A stretch of DNA of 64,000 nucleotides, taken from positions 2,453,120 through 2,517,119 of the forward strand of contig NZ_CATQJU010000001.1 in the NCBI RefSeq assembly GCF_958301595.1, given 5' to 3'. The DNA is from Porphyromonas vaginalis. GTDB lineage: Bacteria > Bacteroidota > Bacteroidia > Bacteroidales > Porphyromonadaceae. Under the pieces are notes generated by a model. That model was not told the origin of the DNA. It saw nothing but the letters and a program-made list of their open reading frames with translations, and did no database searches. The translations under genes were made by a program, and so were the position numbers. Positions 1 through 9,486 of this stretch are shown in pieces (positions within the stretch are counted from its first letter, which is position 1; the number at the start of each line of letters is the position of its first letter).

Positions 1-3000
1 CAGCAAGAGGGCTTCATCGCACTCTCTGCCAGTGGCAAAGCGACAAACATCCTCGATAAGACAAAGCGCACAGCCTCTCTGCAAGGCAATATACAGACAG
101 AGCCTGCGGCTAAGCTACTGCTAGCCCTCGCTGGGATAGACGAAACGTCTGGCTCTGTGACGCTACCAGATAGGATGGATCTAGACCTGGACGGCACACT
201 ACACGGAGATCAGATCAACGCAGATCTGCATCTAGGCACTCCTAGAGGCTCGCTATCTCTCAACGGACTATACTCCCTAAATCGACAGTGCTACAAGCTC
301 GACGGCCAGCTCGATGGTCTTGATGTCGCTCAGTTTATGCCACGCGACTCGATCGGTGTGATCTCGGGAACGATCAAGGCAGACGGCACAGGCTTATCCC
401 TGAAGACAAAGAACAAACATGGACTCGTCGCTGTAGACCTCGATGAGGTCAACTACAAGAACTATACGCTCCACAACCTCGCACTCGACGGTTTTCTGCG
501 AGGAGACTCCGTGGCGGTATCTCTGCAGGCTAACGACCCCTCAGCACAGCTCGTCGGGAACCTAGCGGGGACGCTTATCACAGCTGGCAAGCGACCTTCC
601 TTCGGTGGTAAGATAGACCTAGATGTCTCGCACCTAGACCTGCAGTCTATGGGGCTGAGCGATAGCATCATGGAGGGGCGCATGAGGCTGACAGCAGACC
701 TCTACAGCGACTTTGCAGAGACCCACATGATCGATGGCCAGCTCTCGGGGCTACACCTTGCCATCGGCTCACAGCGCATAGACAACGAGCAGATCGACTT
801 ACGCCTAGCTAGTGACACAACACAAGTCTTAGCACAGCTAGCGGGTAGCGACATAGACCTAAGTGTGACGACGCAGGAGGGGCTGAGCCACCTCTTGACC
901 TCGATCTCGGGCATCTCTAAGTGGGCAGGGGAATATCATTTTGACACGCCTCGACTGACCGCTTACAGCGACCTAATTGGCGTCCTACCCGATGCTCACA
1001 TAGCACTACACATGGGGCCTGAGCATCCGCTACGCTCGCTGCTAGAGCGGTACAATGTCTCTGTAGAGTCTCTCGATGCGGATCTACTAACCAGTCCTAA
1101 GCTAGGGATCAATGGGCGCATCGACCTGCATCAGCTCCAGTACGATACGATACAGTGTGACAACGCACTCCTCCAGCTGACGACGCTCTCCCCTAGTCGT
1201 CCTATACTCCTAGACCGTCTGACCCATGTGAGCCAGCAGTTACCCTCTGAGGCTATGCGACCGCTGCTCCTGTCAGATCTCTCCGATCAATTTAGCTCTG
1301 ACAAGATGGCTCAGCGCTATGTGCATCCGTTGCTACAGATAGATCTAAGCCTCGAAGGGGAGCGACAAGACAAGCGCCCACCCTACAAGATCATCGGATC
1401 GGCTCAGACAGACCTTGTCGCTGTCAATCTAGACTTCGACTGGCTACGAGACCACGAGCTATTCTACAGTTTGGGAGCTAGTGGCTATTACAATGCACAG
1501 GGCTTTGGTGTGAGCCTCTCCGACAAGGATATCTACCTTGCTGGCGAGCGACTTCGTGCGAATGAGGACAATGCGCTCTTCTACTTCCATAAGGACAATC
1601 AGATCTTTGCCAACCTCGAGCTGACGAATCCTCAAGGTGCCAAGCTCTCGCTACACAGTGATCTAGATGAGCCAAACAATGTACAGAGCTTGCTCTGCAA
1701 CGTACAGCGACTAGAGCTGGGCGACCTAGCGCGCATCCTGCGCCTCCCGGATATGAGTGGACGCACCTTTATGGATCTGCGCATAGAGCGTGTGAACAAC
1801 GTCTACCGTGCTACGGGCGACCTCTCGGTCAATGACATGACTTACATGGATGGCGATCTGGGCAACGTGAGTGTCGCCTTCTTCTACGAGCCTCGTGACA
1901 ACGCTTCGCAGTATGTCACCGCTCAGGTGAGTAGCAATGGTAATCTAGCACTAACCGTGGATGGTATCTACCATAGCCGTAAGGGTGAAGAGGCTCTCGA
2001 CATGAAGGCTGCTTTCGAATCCTTCCCGCTACGTCTGGCGAACCCCTTCATGGGAGGCAACCTCATCAGTCTCTCTGGTGCGCTCGACGGCTCTATTGCT
2101 GTGACGGGTACGCCTAAGAGTCCTATTCTCAATGGAGCACCACACATTACAGACGGACTGGTGGCACTCTCTCTGACGGGCAATCAGTACACCCTAGATA
2201 GCCGTCCGCTGAATATCGAGCAGAGCCGACTAAATCTCAAGGACTACAAGCTAACGCTACAAGGCAAGGAGACCTCGCTATACCTGGATGGCTGGCTAAA
2301 TCTCTTCGGTCCAAAGGCGCTCAAGAGCGACCTCCGTCTCTACGCCGACCATGCACAGGTGATCGACAGCAAGTACCACAACAAGCAGTCGATCTATGGT
2401 CGAGCTATCCTCTCTGCCGATCTACGCTTGCAGGGCTACCTGACAGCACCTCAGCTACTGGGCTCTGTCACGCTACATGGAGGTACCAATGCGACCTACG
2501 TCATGTCGCAGGCAGCTATCAAGGCGCAGGACAACATGTCGGGCGTTGTAGAGTTTGTCAACGTATCTGACACCACGAGCGTCAAGGAGCCTGAGGAGAC
2601 GCACACGCGCTCCCTCGGTCGTATGGATCTATCTGTGGCACTGCACATCGAGCCTGCAGTACAGATCGGCGTAGACCTCTCCTCACGAGGACAAGACTAC
2701 GTACGCATCCAGGGCGGTGGAGACCTCCGACTGAAGTATCCACCACTCGGCACGATGAGCCTCGTAGGGAGGTACGACTTTAGCGGTGGCGAGGTGCAGT
2801 ATGAGTTCCCCGTGGTAGGACGACGGCACTTCGACATTGAGCCCGAGAGCTACCTTGTCTGGAGTGGCGAGCCTCTCGATCCTTACCTACACTTCATCGC
2901 TTCGCAAAAGCTACGTGCCGACGTGACCAGAGGCGAGACAACTAATAAGGTAGACTTTGAGGTATCTATCAAGGCAGATGAGAACTTAAAGGATATGTCA

Positions 3001-3732
3001 CTCGCCTTCGACCTGGCAGCGCCCGAAGACCTAGAGACGCAGACGCAACTCTCCTCTATGAGCGAAGAGGAGCGTGGCAAGCAGGCGGTAGCTATGCTCG
3101 TATCAGGCACCTACCTTGCCTCCGATATGGGACAGATGTCGATGGAGAAAGTCCTGAGCAACGTCGCCATGAGTGAGCTCAACAACCTAACGGGCAAGCT
3201 CCTCCAGGGGACGAATCTATCTCTCGGTATGGAGCTAGGTGGGTACAATCAGTCGCAACTACAGCAGACCAACTATACCTACAGCTTCAGCCGTCGCTTC
3301 CTCAACGACCGCATACGCTTCGTCATCGGCGGGCGCGTAGCTTCGGGCAATCTGCCGACCAATTACGAGCAGACCTTCATCGACAACGTAACCTTTGAGT
3401 ATCGTCTTGACGAGGCGGGCAGACAGTATGTGACGCTATTCCACAGACGTAACAACGACAATATGCTCGAGGGCGTCGTGACCGAGACGGGCGCTGGTTA
3501 TCTGGTCAAGCTCAAGGCGCGTCGCTTCGTTGATCTCTTCGATCCGCGCAACTATATGTGGTGGCAAAAGAAGAAGTCCGAGAAGCCTACTGACCCCAAG
3601 AAGCAACCTGACGAACTAGGTACGATGCCGTCAGACAGCACCTCCGTATCGATCGCCACAGATAGCTTGTCACACGCTACGCCCACCGCTCCAGACTCCG
3701 TAACCTCAACCCCTCAGACTCCACAGCTATGA
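1..3732 (+). CDS. tamB: TamB-family inner-membrane translocation/assembly protein, 5'-truncated by the window edge
   Basis: The reading frame is open from base 1 to the stop at 3732 (1243 codons). The first in-frame start candidate is a GTG at 157, but it lies inside the gene, so the true start is upstream of the window. The protein is rich in short beta-strands (alternating LxLxG patterns), as in the AsmA/TamB (DUF490) family. These form a long groove thought to carry lipids or help outer-membrane protein insertion across the periplasm. The conserved C-terminal TamB domain is near residues 780-1180, followed by a low-complexity Pro/Ser/Thr tail. The stop overlaps the ATG of the downstream tamL by 4 bp (ATGA), which points to translational coupling and a joint role in outer-membrane assembly. 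Confidence 0.9.
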   Translation, partial: QQEGFIALSASGKATNILDKTKRTASLQGNIQTEPAAKLLLALAGIDETSGSVTLPDRMDLDLDGTLHGDQINADLHLGTPRGSLSLNGLYSLNRQCYKLDGQLDGLDVAQFMPRDSIGVISGTIKADGTGLSLKTKNKHGLVAVDLDEVNYKNYTLHNLALDGFLRGDSVAVSLQANDPSAQLVGNLAGTLITAGKRPSFGGKIDLDVSHLDLQSMGLSDSIMEGRMRLTADLYSDFAETHMIDGQLSGLHLAIGSQRIDNEQIDLRLASDTTQVLAQLAGSDIDLSVTTQEGLSHLLTSISGISKWAGEYHFDTPRLTAYSDLIGVLPDAHIALHMGPEHPLRSLLERYNVSVESLDADLLTSPKLGINGRIDLHQLQYDTIQCDNALLQLTTLSPSRPILLDRLTHVSQQLPSEAMRPLLLSDLSDQFSSDKMAQRYVHPLLQIDLSLEGERQDKRPPYKIIGSAQTDLVAVNLDFDWLRDHELFYSLGASGYYNAQGFGVSLSDKDIYLAGERLRANEDNALFYFHKDNQIFANLELTNPQGAKLSLHSDLDEPNNVQSLLCNVQRLELGDLARILRLPDMSGRTFMDLRIERVNNVYRATGDLSVNDMTYMDGDLGNVSVAFFYEPRDNASQYVTAQVSSNGNLALTVDGIYHSRKGEEALDMKAAFESFPLRLANPFMGGNLISLSGALDGSIAVTGTPKSPILNGAPHITDGLVALSLTGNQYTLDSRPLNIEQSRLNLKDYKLTLQGKETSLYLDGWLNLFGPKALKSDLRLYADHAQVIDSKYHNKQSIYGRAILSADLRLQGYLTAPQLLGSVTLHGGTNATYVMSQAAIKAQDNMSGVVEFVNVSDTTSVKEPEETHTRSLGRMDLSVALHIEPAVQIGVDLSSRGQDYVRIQGGGDLRLKYPPLGTMSLVGRYDFSGGEVQYEFPVVGRRHFDIEPESYLVWSGEPLDPYLHFIASQKLRADVTRGETTNKVDFEVSIKADENLKDMSLAFDLAAPEDLETQTQLSSMSEEERGKQAVAMLVSGTYLASDMGQMSMEKVLSNVAMSELNNLTGKLLQGTNLSLGMELGGYNQSQLQQTNYTYSFSRRFLNDRIRFVIGGRVASGNLPTNYEQTFIDNVTFEYRLDEAGRQYVTLFHRRNNDNMLEGVVTETGAGYLVKLKARRFVDLFDPRNYMWWQKKKSEKPTDPKKQPDELGTMPSDSTSVSIATDSLSHATPTAPDSVTSTPQTPQL

Positions 3733-6071
3733 CCCGTAATCTCTACAGCAGACCAAACATAGCTCATGCACTACTCCTACTGCTCGGCACGATACTCGCT
3801 CTGAGTAGTTGCTCCGTGACACAGCACATCCCTGAGGGGGAGCTACTATATATAGGTATCGGCAAGACACGCATACAGGGAGACGACGGCAGTGACGCTG
3901 CAGATCGTGCTATCTCTAATATGGAGAAAGTGCTCAACGTGCCACCCAACGACGCCTTCTTCGGCAGTGCTCGCTCCCGCTTTCGCATACCCATCGGGCT
4001 TTGGTTTTACAATGGTTTTGTCAACGACAGCACCTGGGTGGGCAAGCGCCTCTATAAGCTTTTTGCTGAGGAGCCTAAGCTCATCAGCGACGTACGCCCC
4101 GACGTGCGTGCTAAGCAGTCTCAGTTTATCCTACACGAGCACGGCTACTTTAATGCAGTCGTGACTGATAGTATAGCACGCTCCTCTAGCGACTCGCTGC
4201 AAGCACGTGTCTACTACAAGGCAGATCTCGGAGCGCCCTACCTCTACGACAGCATCAGCTATATGGAGCCGTGGCTCCTAGGCAGTGGGGAGATTTTAAA
4301 TCATGCTGAGCTATCCAGGATACACAAGGGGGATCAGTTCAACTTCTCGCAGATCCTCCAAGACCGCAACATGCTGGTCACGAACCTGAGAGACCGTGGC
4401 TACTACTTCTACGCGCCCGATCTACTCGTCTATCAGGTAGACACGCTACTCACGCCAGGCAAAGTCTATATGCAGGTGCGGGAGCAGAGTGGCTACCCCA
4501 GCTACACCTTCGAGCCATGGCGCATAGGCTCCGTCCACGTCCTACTCACAGAGGATGATCGGCTCGCACTGACGGACACGATGCAGTTTAAGGGGATCAC
4601 ACTGCACTACCGAGAGCATCCGAGGGTGCGTCCTGCGGTCTTTGCCAATAGAGTACAGCTACGCTCGGGCGAACTCTACTCGCAGTCTCTCGAGCAGTCT
4701 ACCCGTCAGGCTCTGCTGGGACTAGGAGCCTTCTCCTACGTCGACATGCAGTTTGTCGCTAGTGATACGATGCACAACCTCCTCGACCTCTACATCACCG
4801 CTGAGCTAGACAAACCGTGGGACTCCTCGCTCTCTGCGGTCTTCACGACCAAGTCCAACAACTTCATCGGTCCAGGACTCAACCTATCACTCGGACGTCG
4901 CAACCTCTTCGGGGGTGGCGAGCGTCTCTCGCTCGATCTCTACGGCTCCTACGAGTGGCAGACCAATCGTACACGTAGCAATCAGGACGTATCCATATCC
5001 GACATCAACAGCTACGAGGTGGGCTCTAACCTCAACCTACAGGCACCACGCATCTTGCTGCCGTGGCTCTACGATCTGCACCTTACGCACGACGTGCAGA
5101 CCACCTATACCCTATCCGCCTCTATGCTCAATCGTGCACGCTACTTCCAGATCACCTCTCTAGGACTGTCCGCTAGTTATAGCGTACGCAATGAGCAGCA
5201 TCAGCACATGATCACCCCTCTGCGGATACATTACAACCGCCTCTCTCGCCAGTCCGAAGTCTTTCAGAAGGTCATCACCGACAATCCTATCTTGGGTCTG
5301 AGCTTGCGGAGCCAACTGATCCCGCAGATGAGCTACCAGTACACCTTTGACAATATCTTCACAGGCCTAGGCAGTCATCACCTGCACATCGATCTAGGCA
5401 TCTCTCAGGCTGGCAATCTCCTCAACGGGATCTACTCGCTAGCAGGTCGCAACTACCATGAGACTAAAAAGATCCTCGGCGTCCCCTTCGCACAGTTTGT
5501 CAAGGGTACCGCAGAGCTACGCTACACCTACGGCATCGATCGCAACCAGAGTTTAGCTCTGCGAGCTGGCGTGGGTGCCATCTACAGCTTTGGTAATATG
5601 ACGGTGGCTCCGTATAGTGAGCAGTTTTACGTAGGCGGGGCAAACAGCATCCGCGCCTTCACCGTACGCAGCATAGGTCCAGGACGCTTTGTGCCACGCA
5701 ATAGTCGCTACGCCTTTATGGATCAGACAGGAGAGTTCAAGCTCGAACTGAATGCTGAGTACCGCTTCCGTCTTGCGGGCGATCTGCACGGCGCATTCTT
5801 CCTCGACTCTGGCAATGTGTGGTTGCTTCGTCCTGACGAAAACCGTCCAGGCGGATCACTCCAGGAGATCACCGATGCTAAGGACTTCTTCAATCAGCTC
5901 GCCCTTGGCTCTGGCGTAGGACTACGCTACGACCTCAACTTCCTAGTCATCCGCTTTGACGTCGGTGTGGGGCTGCACCTCCCCTTCGAGACCTCGCGTC
6001 AAGGCTACTACAACCTCCCTAAGTTTGCCAATTCCCTCGGCTACCACTTTGCAGTAGGCTACCCCTTCTAG
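3729..6071 (+). CDS. tamL: TamL, lipoprotein form of the TamA/Omp85 outer-membrane assembly factor
   Basis: This 780-residue protein has a lipobox ending in LSSC (Cys28), so it is probably a lipidated outer-membrane protein. POTRA-like sequence occupies roughly residues 40-350. An Omp85-type 16-strand barrel follows, with barrel motifs such as GAFFLDSGNVWLL and a C-terminal strand ending in aromatic residues (VGYPF). Bacteroidetes replace TamA with this lipidated version, and it typically follows tamB as here. The start overlaps the tamB stop by 4 bp. The pair probably inserts or lipidates outer-membrane components. Family assignment is secure, but the exact substrate is unknown. Confidence 0.9.
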   Translation: MTRNLYSRPNIAHALLLLLGTILALSSCSVTQHIPEGELLYIGIGKTRIQGDDGSDAADRAISNMEKVLNVPPNDAFFGSARSRFRIPIGLWFYNGFVNDSTWVGKRLYKLFAEEPKLISDVRPDVRAKQSQFILHEHGYFNAVVTDSIARSSSDSLQARVYYKADLGAPYLYDSISYMEPWLLGSGEILNHAELSRIHKGDQFNFSQILQDRNMLVTNLRDRGYYFYAPDLLVYQVDTLLTPGKVYMQVREQSGYPSYTFEPWRIGSVHVLLTEDDRLALTDTMQFKGITLHYREHPRVRPAVFANRVQLRSGELYSQSLEQSTRQALLGLGAFSYVDMQFVASDTMHNLLDLYITAELDKPWDSSLSAVFTTKSNNFIGPGLNLSLGRRNLFGGGERLSLDLYGSYEWQTNRTRSNQDVSISDINSYEVGSNLNLQAPRILLPWLYDLHLTHDVQTTYTLSASMLNRARYFQITSLGLSASYSVRNEQHQHMITPLRIHYNRLSRQSEVFQKVITDNPILGLSLRSQLIPQMSYQYTFDNIFTGLGSHHLHIDLGISQAGNLLNGIYSLAGRNYHETKKILGVPFAQFVKGTAELRYTYGIDRNQSLALRAGVGAIYSFGNMTVAPYSEQFYVGGANSIRAFTVRSIGPGRFVPRNSRYAFMDQTGEFKLELNAEYRFRLAGDLHGAFFLDSGNVWLLRPDENRPGGSLQEITDAKDFFNQLALGSGVGLRYDLNFLVIRFDVGVGLHLPFETSRQGYYNLPKFANSLGYHFAVGYPF

Positions 6072-6125
6072 CCGCAAGCGATGCAACAAGATATAGGAGC
6101 TACGTACTTGCCGTGGCTTAGTGGG

Positions 6126-7070
6126 TTACGGCTTAGCCTCTTGCAGGGCTGCGAAGTAGCTCTCTACCTCTTGGGGATAGGCATCGCGGATGATGACCCG
6201 CTTATGCTCGTCAAGCAGGTAAAGGACAGGCAGCACGCGTAAGTCATATAGGCTCTGATCGGTGACCATACCTGTGGCGTCTCTGCCTGTAATCGCATAA
6301 GACGGGAGGTGCGATAGGCTCTTGCGCCACGTCTCTACATCGTGCTCTACATAGACGCAGAGCCACGACACCTCACTGCCTAGCAAGGCTTGGATAGGCT
6401 CACTGTGAGAGAGGAACTCTAAGACATCCTTACAAGCATTGCACTCGGGATCGTAAAACATCAAGAGGAGCTTCTTGCCCGGACTGGTCTTGTAGAGCGT
6501 GCTGGTCTGCCCATTGGCGAGCGTGTACTCAAAGTCTTCAGCCGCCTCTCCCTCTTGATTCTTCTGGTAGAGACTTCGTCTGTCCTCTAGTTTTAACTGC
6601 TGGGCATAGTCCAGGATGCCGAGCTTGTCTGCCTCTTCGTAGGTCTCGATAAAGTAGGCCTGGTTAAAGAGCGGTGACTCAGGCGTGTCAAAGTAGCGAC
6701 CCGCTATGCTGAGGATGACCGAGTCCATCGCTGGAGTCGCCAGTTCGAAGAGCTTGCTCATAGAGGCTCTTCGAGCGCGCTCGCTGGCAAGCGCCCCGAA
6801 GCCAAAGTAATTTACTAGAAATTGCTCTCGCTCACCGCTGTCTCTAAAGGTGAGCGTGTCTATGCCAGCGATGCCATTCCAGACATTATCTAGGACGTAG
6901 TCGGCACGCTCGGTGGCATTCGCTAGGGAGCGAGGTGGCATAGGAAAGGTCGGTGCAGCGGTAGCCATAGTGCTCTGAGTGCGGTCCCCCTTCTTGCAGC
7001 TGACTACTATAGTAGTGCCAAGCAGGAGTGCGATGAGGAGTATCTGTCGTATGGTTAGATCCTTTTTCAT
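6126..7070 (-). CDS. DUF5106-type lipoprotein with a thioredoxin-like domain
   Basis: I chose the ATG at 7070 (314 residues) rather than the ATG at 7133. From 7070 the protein begins MKK, has a hydrophobic stretch and a lipobox ending VVSC (Cys25), whereas the longer form would bury the signal peptide. The N-terminal half (about residues 45-180) is helical and resembles DUF5106. The C-terminal half has a thioredoxin fold with FYDPECNAC, giving a CxxC at Cys210 and Cys213, and the cis-Pro motif RVLPVLYLL. Proteins of this type act as periplasmic or surface thiol-disulfide oxidoreductases, but the partner is unknown. It is convergent with tamL, with about 50 bp between them. Confidence 0.8.
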   Translation of the reverse strand: MKKDLTIRQILLIALLLGTTIVVSCKKGDRTQSTMATAAPTFPMPPRSLANATERADYVLDNVWNGIAGIDTLTFRDSGEREQFLVNYFGFGALASERARRASMSKLFELATPAMDSVILSIAGRYFDTPESPLFNQAYFIETYEEADKLGILDYAQQLKLEDRRSLYQKNQEGEAAEDFEYTLANGQTSTLYKTSPGKKLLLMFYDPECNACKDVLEFLSHSEPIQALLGSEVSWLCVYVEHDVETWRKSLSHLPSYAITGRDATGMVTDQSLYDLRVLPVLYLLDEHKRVIIRDAYPQEVESYFAALQEAKP

Positions 7071-7231
7071 TGAGTTACGGTCAATACTTGTTCTTGCCGA
7101 GGGCGGCTGGGAGGTCTTAGTGTACGCTTCCATCTATGGTAGCTCTCTTAGCTAGAGCACCTCTGAGGGAGAGGGCTTAGCACCAAAAGCAAAGTGGTTC
7201 ATCATATAAAATCTCGGATGAGCCATCCAAT

Positions 7232-7726
7232 TCAATCTAATTCAATCCTATGTGATTTAACTACTTTGTATTCCTTGTTAATGATCAACATATAGGAATA
7301 CGCACACAGGCTCGTAGCCACAATAAAAGAGTAGTCAATCTGCTTTGTAAATCTCTGGAGCTCGTATATCTCTGCTAGAAGTACTCCATCCATAAGGTAA
7401 GAGAAGAAAAGGCAGTACTTACTACTGCTTGACAACTTTCTGAAGTTACTATCAAGGATATCTGAATGAAAATCACCTCGGTAGAAGCCTTGCCTTTTTA
7501 TCAGCATTTCCTTTTGTTCCTGGGTTTCAGCCACAGGGATAAAGATGAAGGAGTCTAGATCGTAAATAACGCTTGAAACGGCAATGCTTTCTCTATCCAC
7601 ATTTAGATCTCTTGAAATGTAATCAAGGACATTGTTATACAGAGCTATACTGTCATTCGCTTGGCATTTTACATAACCAGAAAAAGAAAACAACACGACA
7701 ATATATAGCAGGAGTCTTTTCATCAT
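7232..7726 (-). CDS. Exported protein of unknown function, copy 1 of a duplicated gene (164 aa)
   Basis: I do not recognise a family. The protein begins with a clear signal peptide (hydrophobic residues 5-18, then GYVKCQA, so cleavage near 20-22; Cys21 could instead be lipidated). The mature part is small and mixed in composition. Its paralogue lies at 15597-16091. The two differ at about a dozen positions (for example E46D, V53I and I61F) clustered in three patches, while residues about 63-120 are identical. It is more AT-rich than the core genes around it. The start ATG overlaps the stop of a short upstream open frame by 4 bp, so it may be the second gene of a pair whose first member is lost. 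Confidence 0.75.
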   Translation of the reverse strand: MMKRLLLYIVVLFSFSGYVKCQANDSIALYNNVLDYISRDLNVDRESIAVSSVIYDLDSFIFIPVAETQEQKEMLIKRQGFYRGDFHSDILDSNFRKLSSSSKYCLFFSYLMDGVLLAEIYELQRFTKQIDYSFIVATSLCAYSYMLIINKEYKVVKSHRIELD

Positions 7727-7899
7727 TTCGGAGTTTCAATTCTTATCTGTTTTGAATCGTCACATGGATTATCGCCTCTTTTAATATCCTCAAGAGGACT
7801 TGAGTCAAAAGCAATAAAACTGACGCATCCGTAAAATCTGCGGGATCTAGGGGCCTCGCTAAGAAATCTAGACTTTCTGCCCCTCGCTCCCCACACATT
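7723..7899 (-). pseudogene. Short open frame translationally coupled to the 164-aa gene, probably the tail of a lost gene
   Basis: A 58-codon frame runs from just after a stop (7900-7902) to a TGA at 7725-7723 that overlaps the ATG of the 164-residue gene (ATGA). It has no ATG, only a GTG near 7896. The C-terminal part (GCVSFIAFDSS and onward) reads as plausible protein. The equivalent frame in the second repeat copy carries one silent change and one Pro-to-Ser change. It may be the end of an upstream partner gene, but coding is not proven. Confidence 0.3.
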
Positions 7900-7966
7900 T
7901 CACTAACCCAAAGGTAGTAAATCTTTCACTCAATCGAGGAGCTCTCAGCAGTGTCATCCGCATGGC

Positions 7967-8062
7967 ACTATAGTTCCCTACCCATGGCACTGGAGTTTCC
8001 CATGTGTGGCACTACAGTTTCTTACCTAGGAAACTGGAGTTTCACCCGTATGGCACTGGAGA
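7967..8062. repeat. 22-bp-phased palindrome array, ACTnnAGT type, copy 1
   Basis: Five short palindromes of the form ACTnnAGT (the last ends AGA) have centres at about 7970.5, 7992.5, 8014.5, 8036.5 and 8058.5, exactly 22 bp apart. The unit consensus is ATGGCACTGGAGTTTCCTAC. The fourth unit extends to GAAACTGGAGTTTC, a 14-bp palindrome. The array joins the end of the long direct repeat to a TraO gene fragment. Confidence 0.85.
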
Positions 8063-8319
8063 ATGCCTTTGGCTACTTGGGACTATCCGCTCTCTGCGGT
8101 TATGAAGAGCTGAACGAGGATAAACGGTTGCTACCCGATGGGGCTACACTCCTTAATCGGTCTCGCTTTACTTATGGTGGAGCGATACATAGCTCGGTAG
8201 AACTGTTCCTTACTGACAATCTGCTCTTCGTCCTCAAAGCTCAAGGGCAACTGCCCTTCGGCTCTGATCTGCATCATTTTCGTCCTGCTATCTCAGCAGG
8301 ACTCAAGTTCAATATCTAA
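8062..8319 (+). pseudogene. Remnant of a conjugative-transposon traO gene (C-terminal end only)
   Basis: The frame translates to GYLGLSALCGYEELN, then LPDGATLLNRSRFTYGG and a C-terminus ending AGLKFNI. By recall this matches the C-terminal region of TraO, the outer-membrane-associated transfer protein of CTnDOT-type Bacteroidetes conjugative transposons. Only about 85 residues remain. The frame continues upstream through the 22-bp palindrome array, which is not TraO sequence, so the gene has lost its N-terminal part. No other intact tra gene is nearby. Confidence 0.6.
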
Positions 8320-8500
8320 CTACCCCACATTGCCAGAGTCAACTAAAATCAGTAGCTTTGACAAGTCAAGACAACTTATTCTAGTTTGACGACAAACACG
8401 ATGTCAACTGACATCCGTTTCAGCAAAAAAACAAGTCAACCATTTTTAGAGAATGCCCCCCGATTTCAGTCTTATTGCCACAACAAAAAGGAACGAAGAA

Positions 8501-9088
8501 ATGGAAACAACAAAGATCAAAGAACTCGCCGATGCCTACGCTGCAGGAAAAGTCGAAGAACTTATGAATAATGCAATTGCGGACGCTTATTCAGATGGTT
8601 TCATAGCAGGTTATAAAGCCTACAAAGAAAGTCTTTCAGATGTCACAACAAACGAGAATGGCTTTGTTGACCTCGGCTTGCCAAGTGTCACAATGTGGGC
8701 TAATGACTTCATCAAGGACGAGAACGAAAGAGCTCTGATACTCCCGTATCAGAAAGCTCTTGACTTTACTATCCCAACCGAACAGCAATGGCGTGAGCTA
8801 ATGACAGAATGTCGGTTTGCACATAACCACGAAAGAATTAATAATCCGGGAAGCTACACATATTACTATCGCTGTTGGATTGTTTGTACTGGCCCCAATG
8901 GGAATAAAATAACCTTCGACTGCATCTCTTGCGAGGACAAAGGCGGTCTAAATAATCGTACTTCTGCATTTTGGCTACAAAACGGCATGATAGCAAGATA
9001 CAATGACTCTGATTCGAATGTTGAAATCTTAACCGATTTTTCCGGGTACAGAAAAGGCATCCGACTCGTAAGAAACAACAAATCATAA
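8501..9088 (+). CDS. Hypothetical protein with a Bacteroidetes VDLGLPS-type domain
   Basis: I chose the ATG at 8501 (195 residues, beginning METTKIKELA) because it is preceded by a purine-rich GGAACGAAGAA; the upstream in-frame ATG at 8453 lacks support. The N-terminal 45 residues are helical and acidic. A segment GFVDLGLPSVTMWA follows, like the VDLGLPSGTxWA motif at the start of FISUMP/paralogous domains common in Bacteroidetes surface and accessory proteins. The C-terminus (FSGYRKGIRLVR) also resembles the end of such domains (GxxVRLV). It has no signal peptide. Base composition is AT-rich like the island. Function is unknown. Confidence 0.6.
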   Translation: METTKIKELADAYAAGKVEELMNNAIADAYSDGFIAGYKAYKESLSDVTTNENGFVDLGLPSVTMWANDFIKDENERALILPYQKALDFTIPTEQQWRELMTECRFAHNHERINNPGSYTYYYRCWIVCTGPNGNKITFDCISCEDKGGLNNRTSAFWLQNGMIARYNDSDSNVEILTDFSGYRKGIRLVRNNKS

Positions 9089-9096
9089 TAGTAGAA

Positions 9097-9393
9097 ATCA
9101 AATCGCCATCCTTGTAGCGGTACGACAGAGCGGAAGCAGGTGTTGTTATTCGCCACTTCACAGAGCCAATCCTTATCCTCACGGCTCATTCGCTCGCCAC
9201 TATTAAGCTTTGCTCTCAGGAGATATATAGAGCTGTCACTAAGGCTTTCCAATGGGGGTGCGTCCCAATGGACGAACTTGGTAGCCAACGCCTGCTCACT
9301 TTGTTCAAACTCAGAACTTATGCGGTAATGAGAGGAGGAGCTATATCCTTTTTCTTTCGTTGATGATGTCATGTTTACTTTCTGCTTATTCAT
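9097..9393 (-). pseudogene. N-terminal fragment of a mobile-element gene, cut off by a recombination junction
   Basis: The minus-strand frame begins MNKQKVNMTSS and reads through SGERMSREDKDWLCEVANNN to PLQGWRFDF. It then changes character into the antisense of the 8501-9088 gene. The motif resembles small proteins of Bacteroidetes conjugative elements that read xRxEKxW ... PLxGWxFDF, recalled from memory. The break near 9097 coincides with the end of the neighbouring plus-strand gene, so the homologous part seems to stop at a junction. Low-confidence family call; the truncation itself is better supported. Confidence 0.4.
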
Positions 9394-9486
9394 AAGAGAC
9401 CTTTTTTTATGCGTTCAAAGATCGGAGTATGCTGATTCCTTTTTTCAAGCAAAAACAAGGTAGCGGGGCGAGACTTACACAAAGTT

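Larger units (their letters stand above)
7142..8000. repeat. Long direct repeat, copy 1 (pairs with 15507-16365)
   Basis: Bases 7142-8000 match 15507-16365 at a constant offset of 8365 bp with no indel, differing only by scattered substitutions. The unit carries the 164-residue protein gene, a short open frame upstream of it, a hairpin-rich leader and the first palindromes of a 22-bp array. Similarity begins sharply at GCTCTCT and fades inside the array. The two copies bracket the whole heme-uptake island in direct orientation. Confidence 0.95.
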
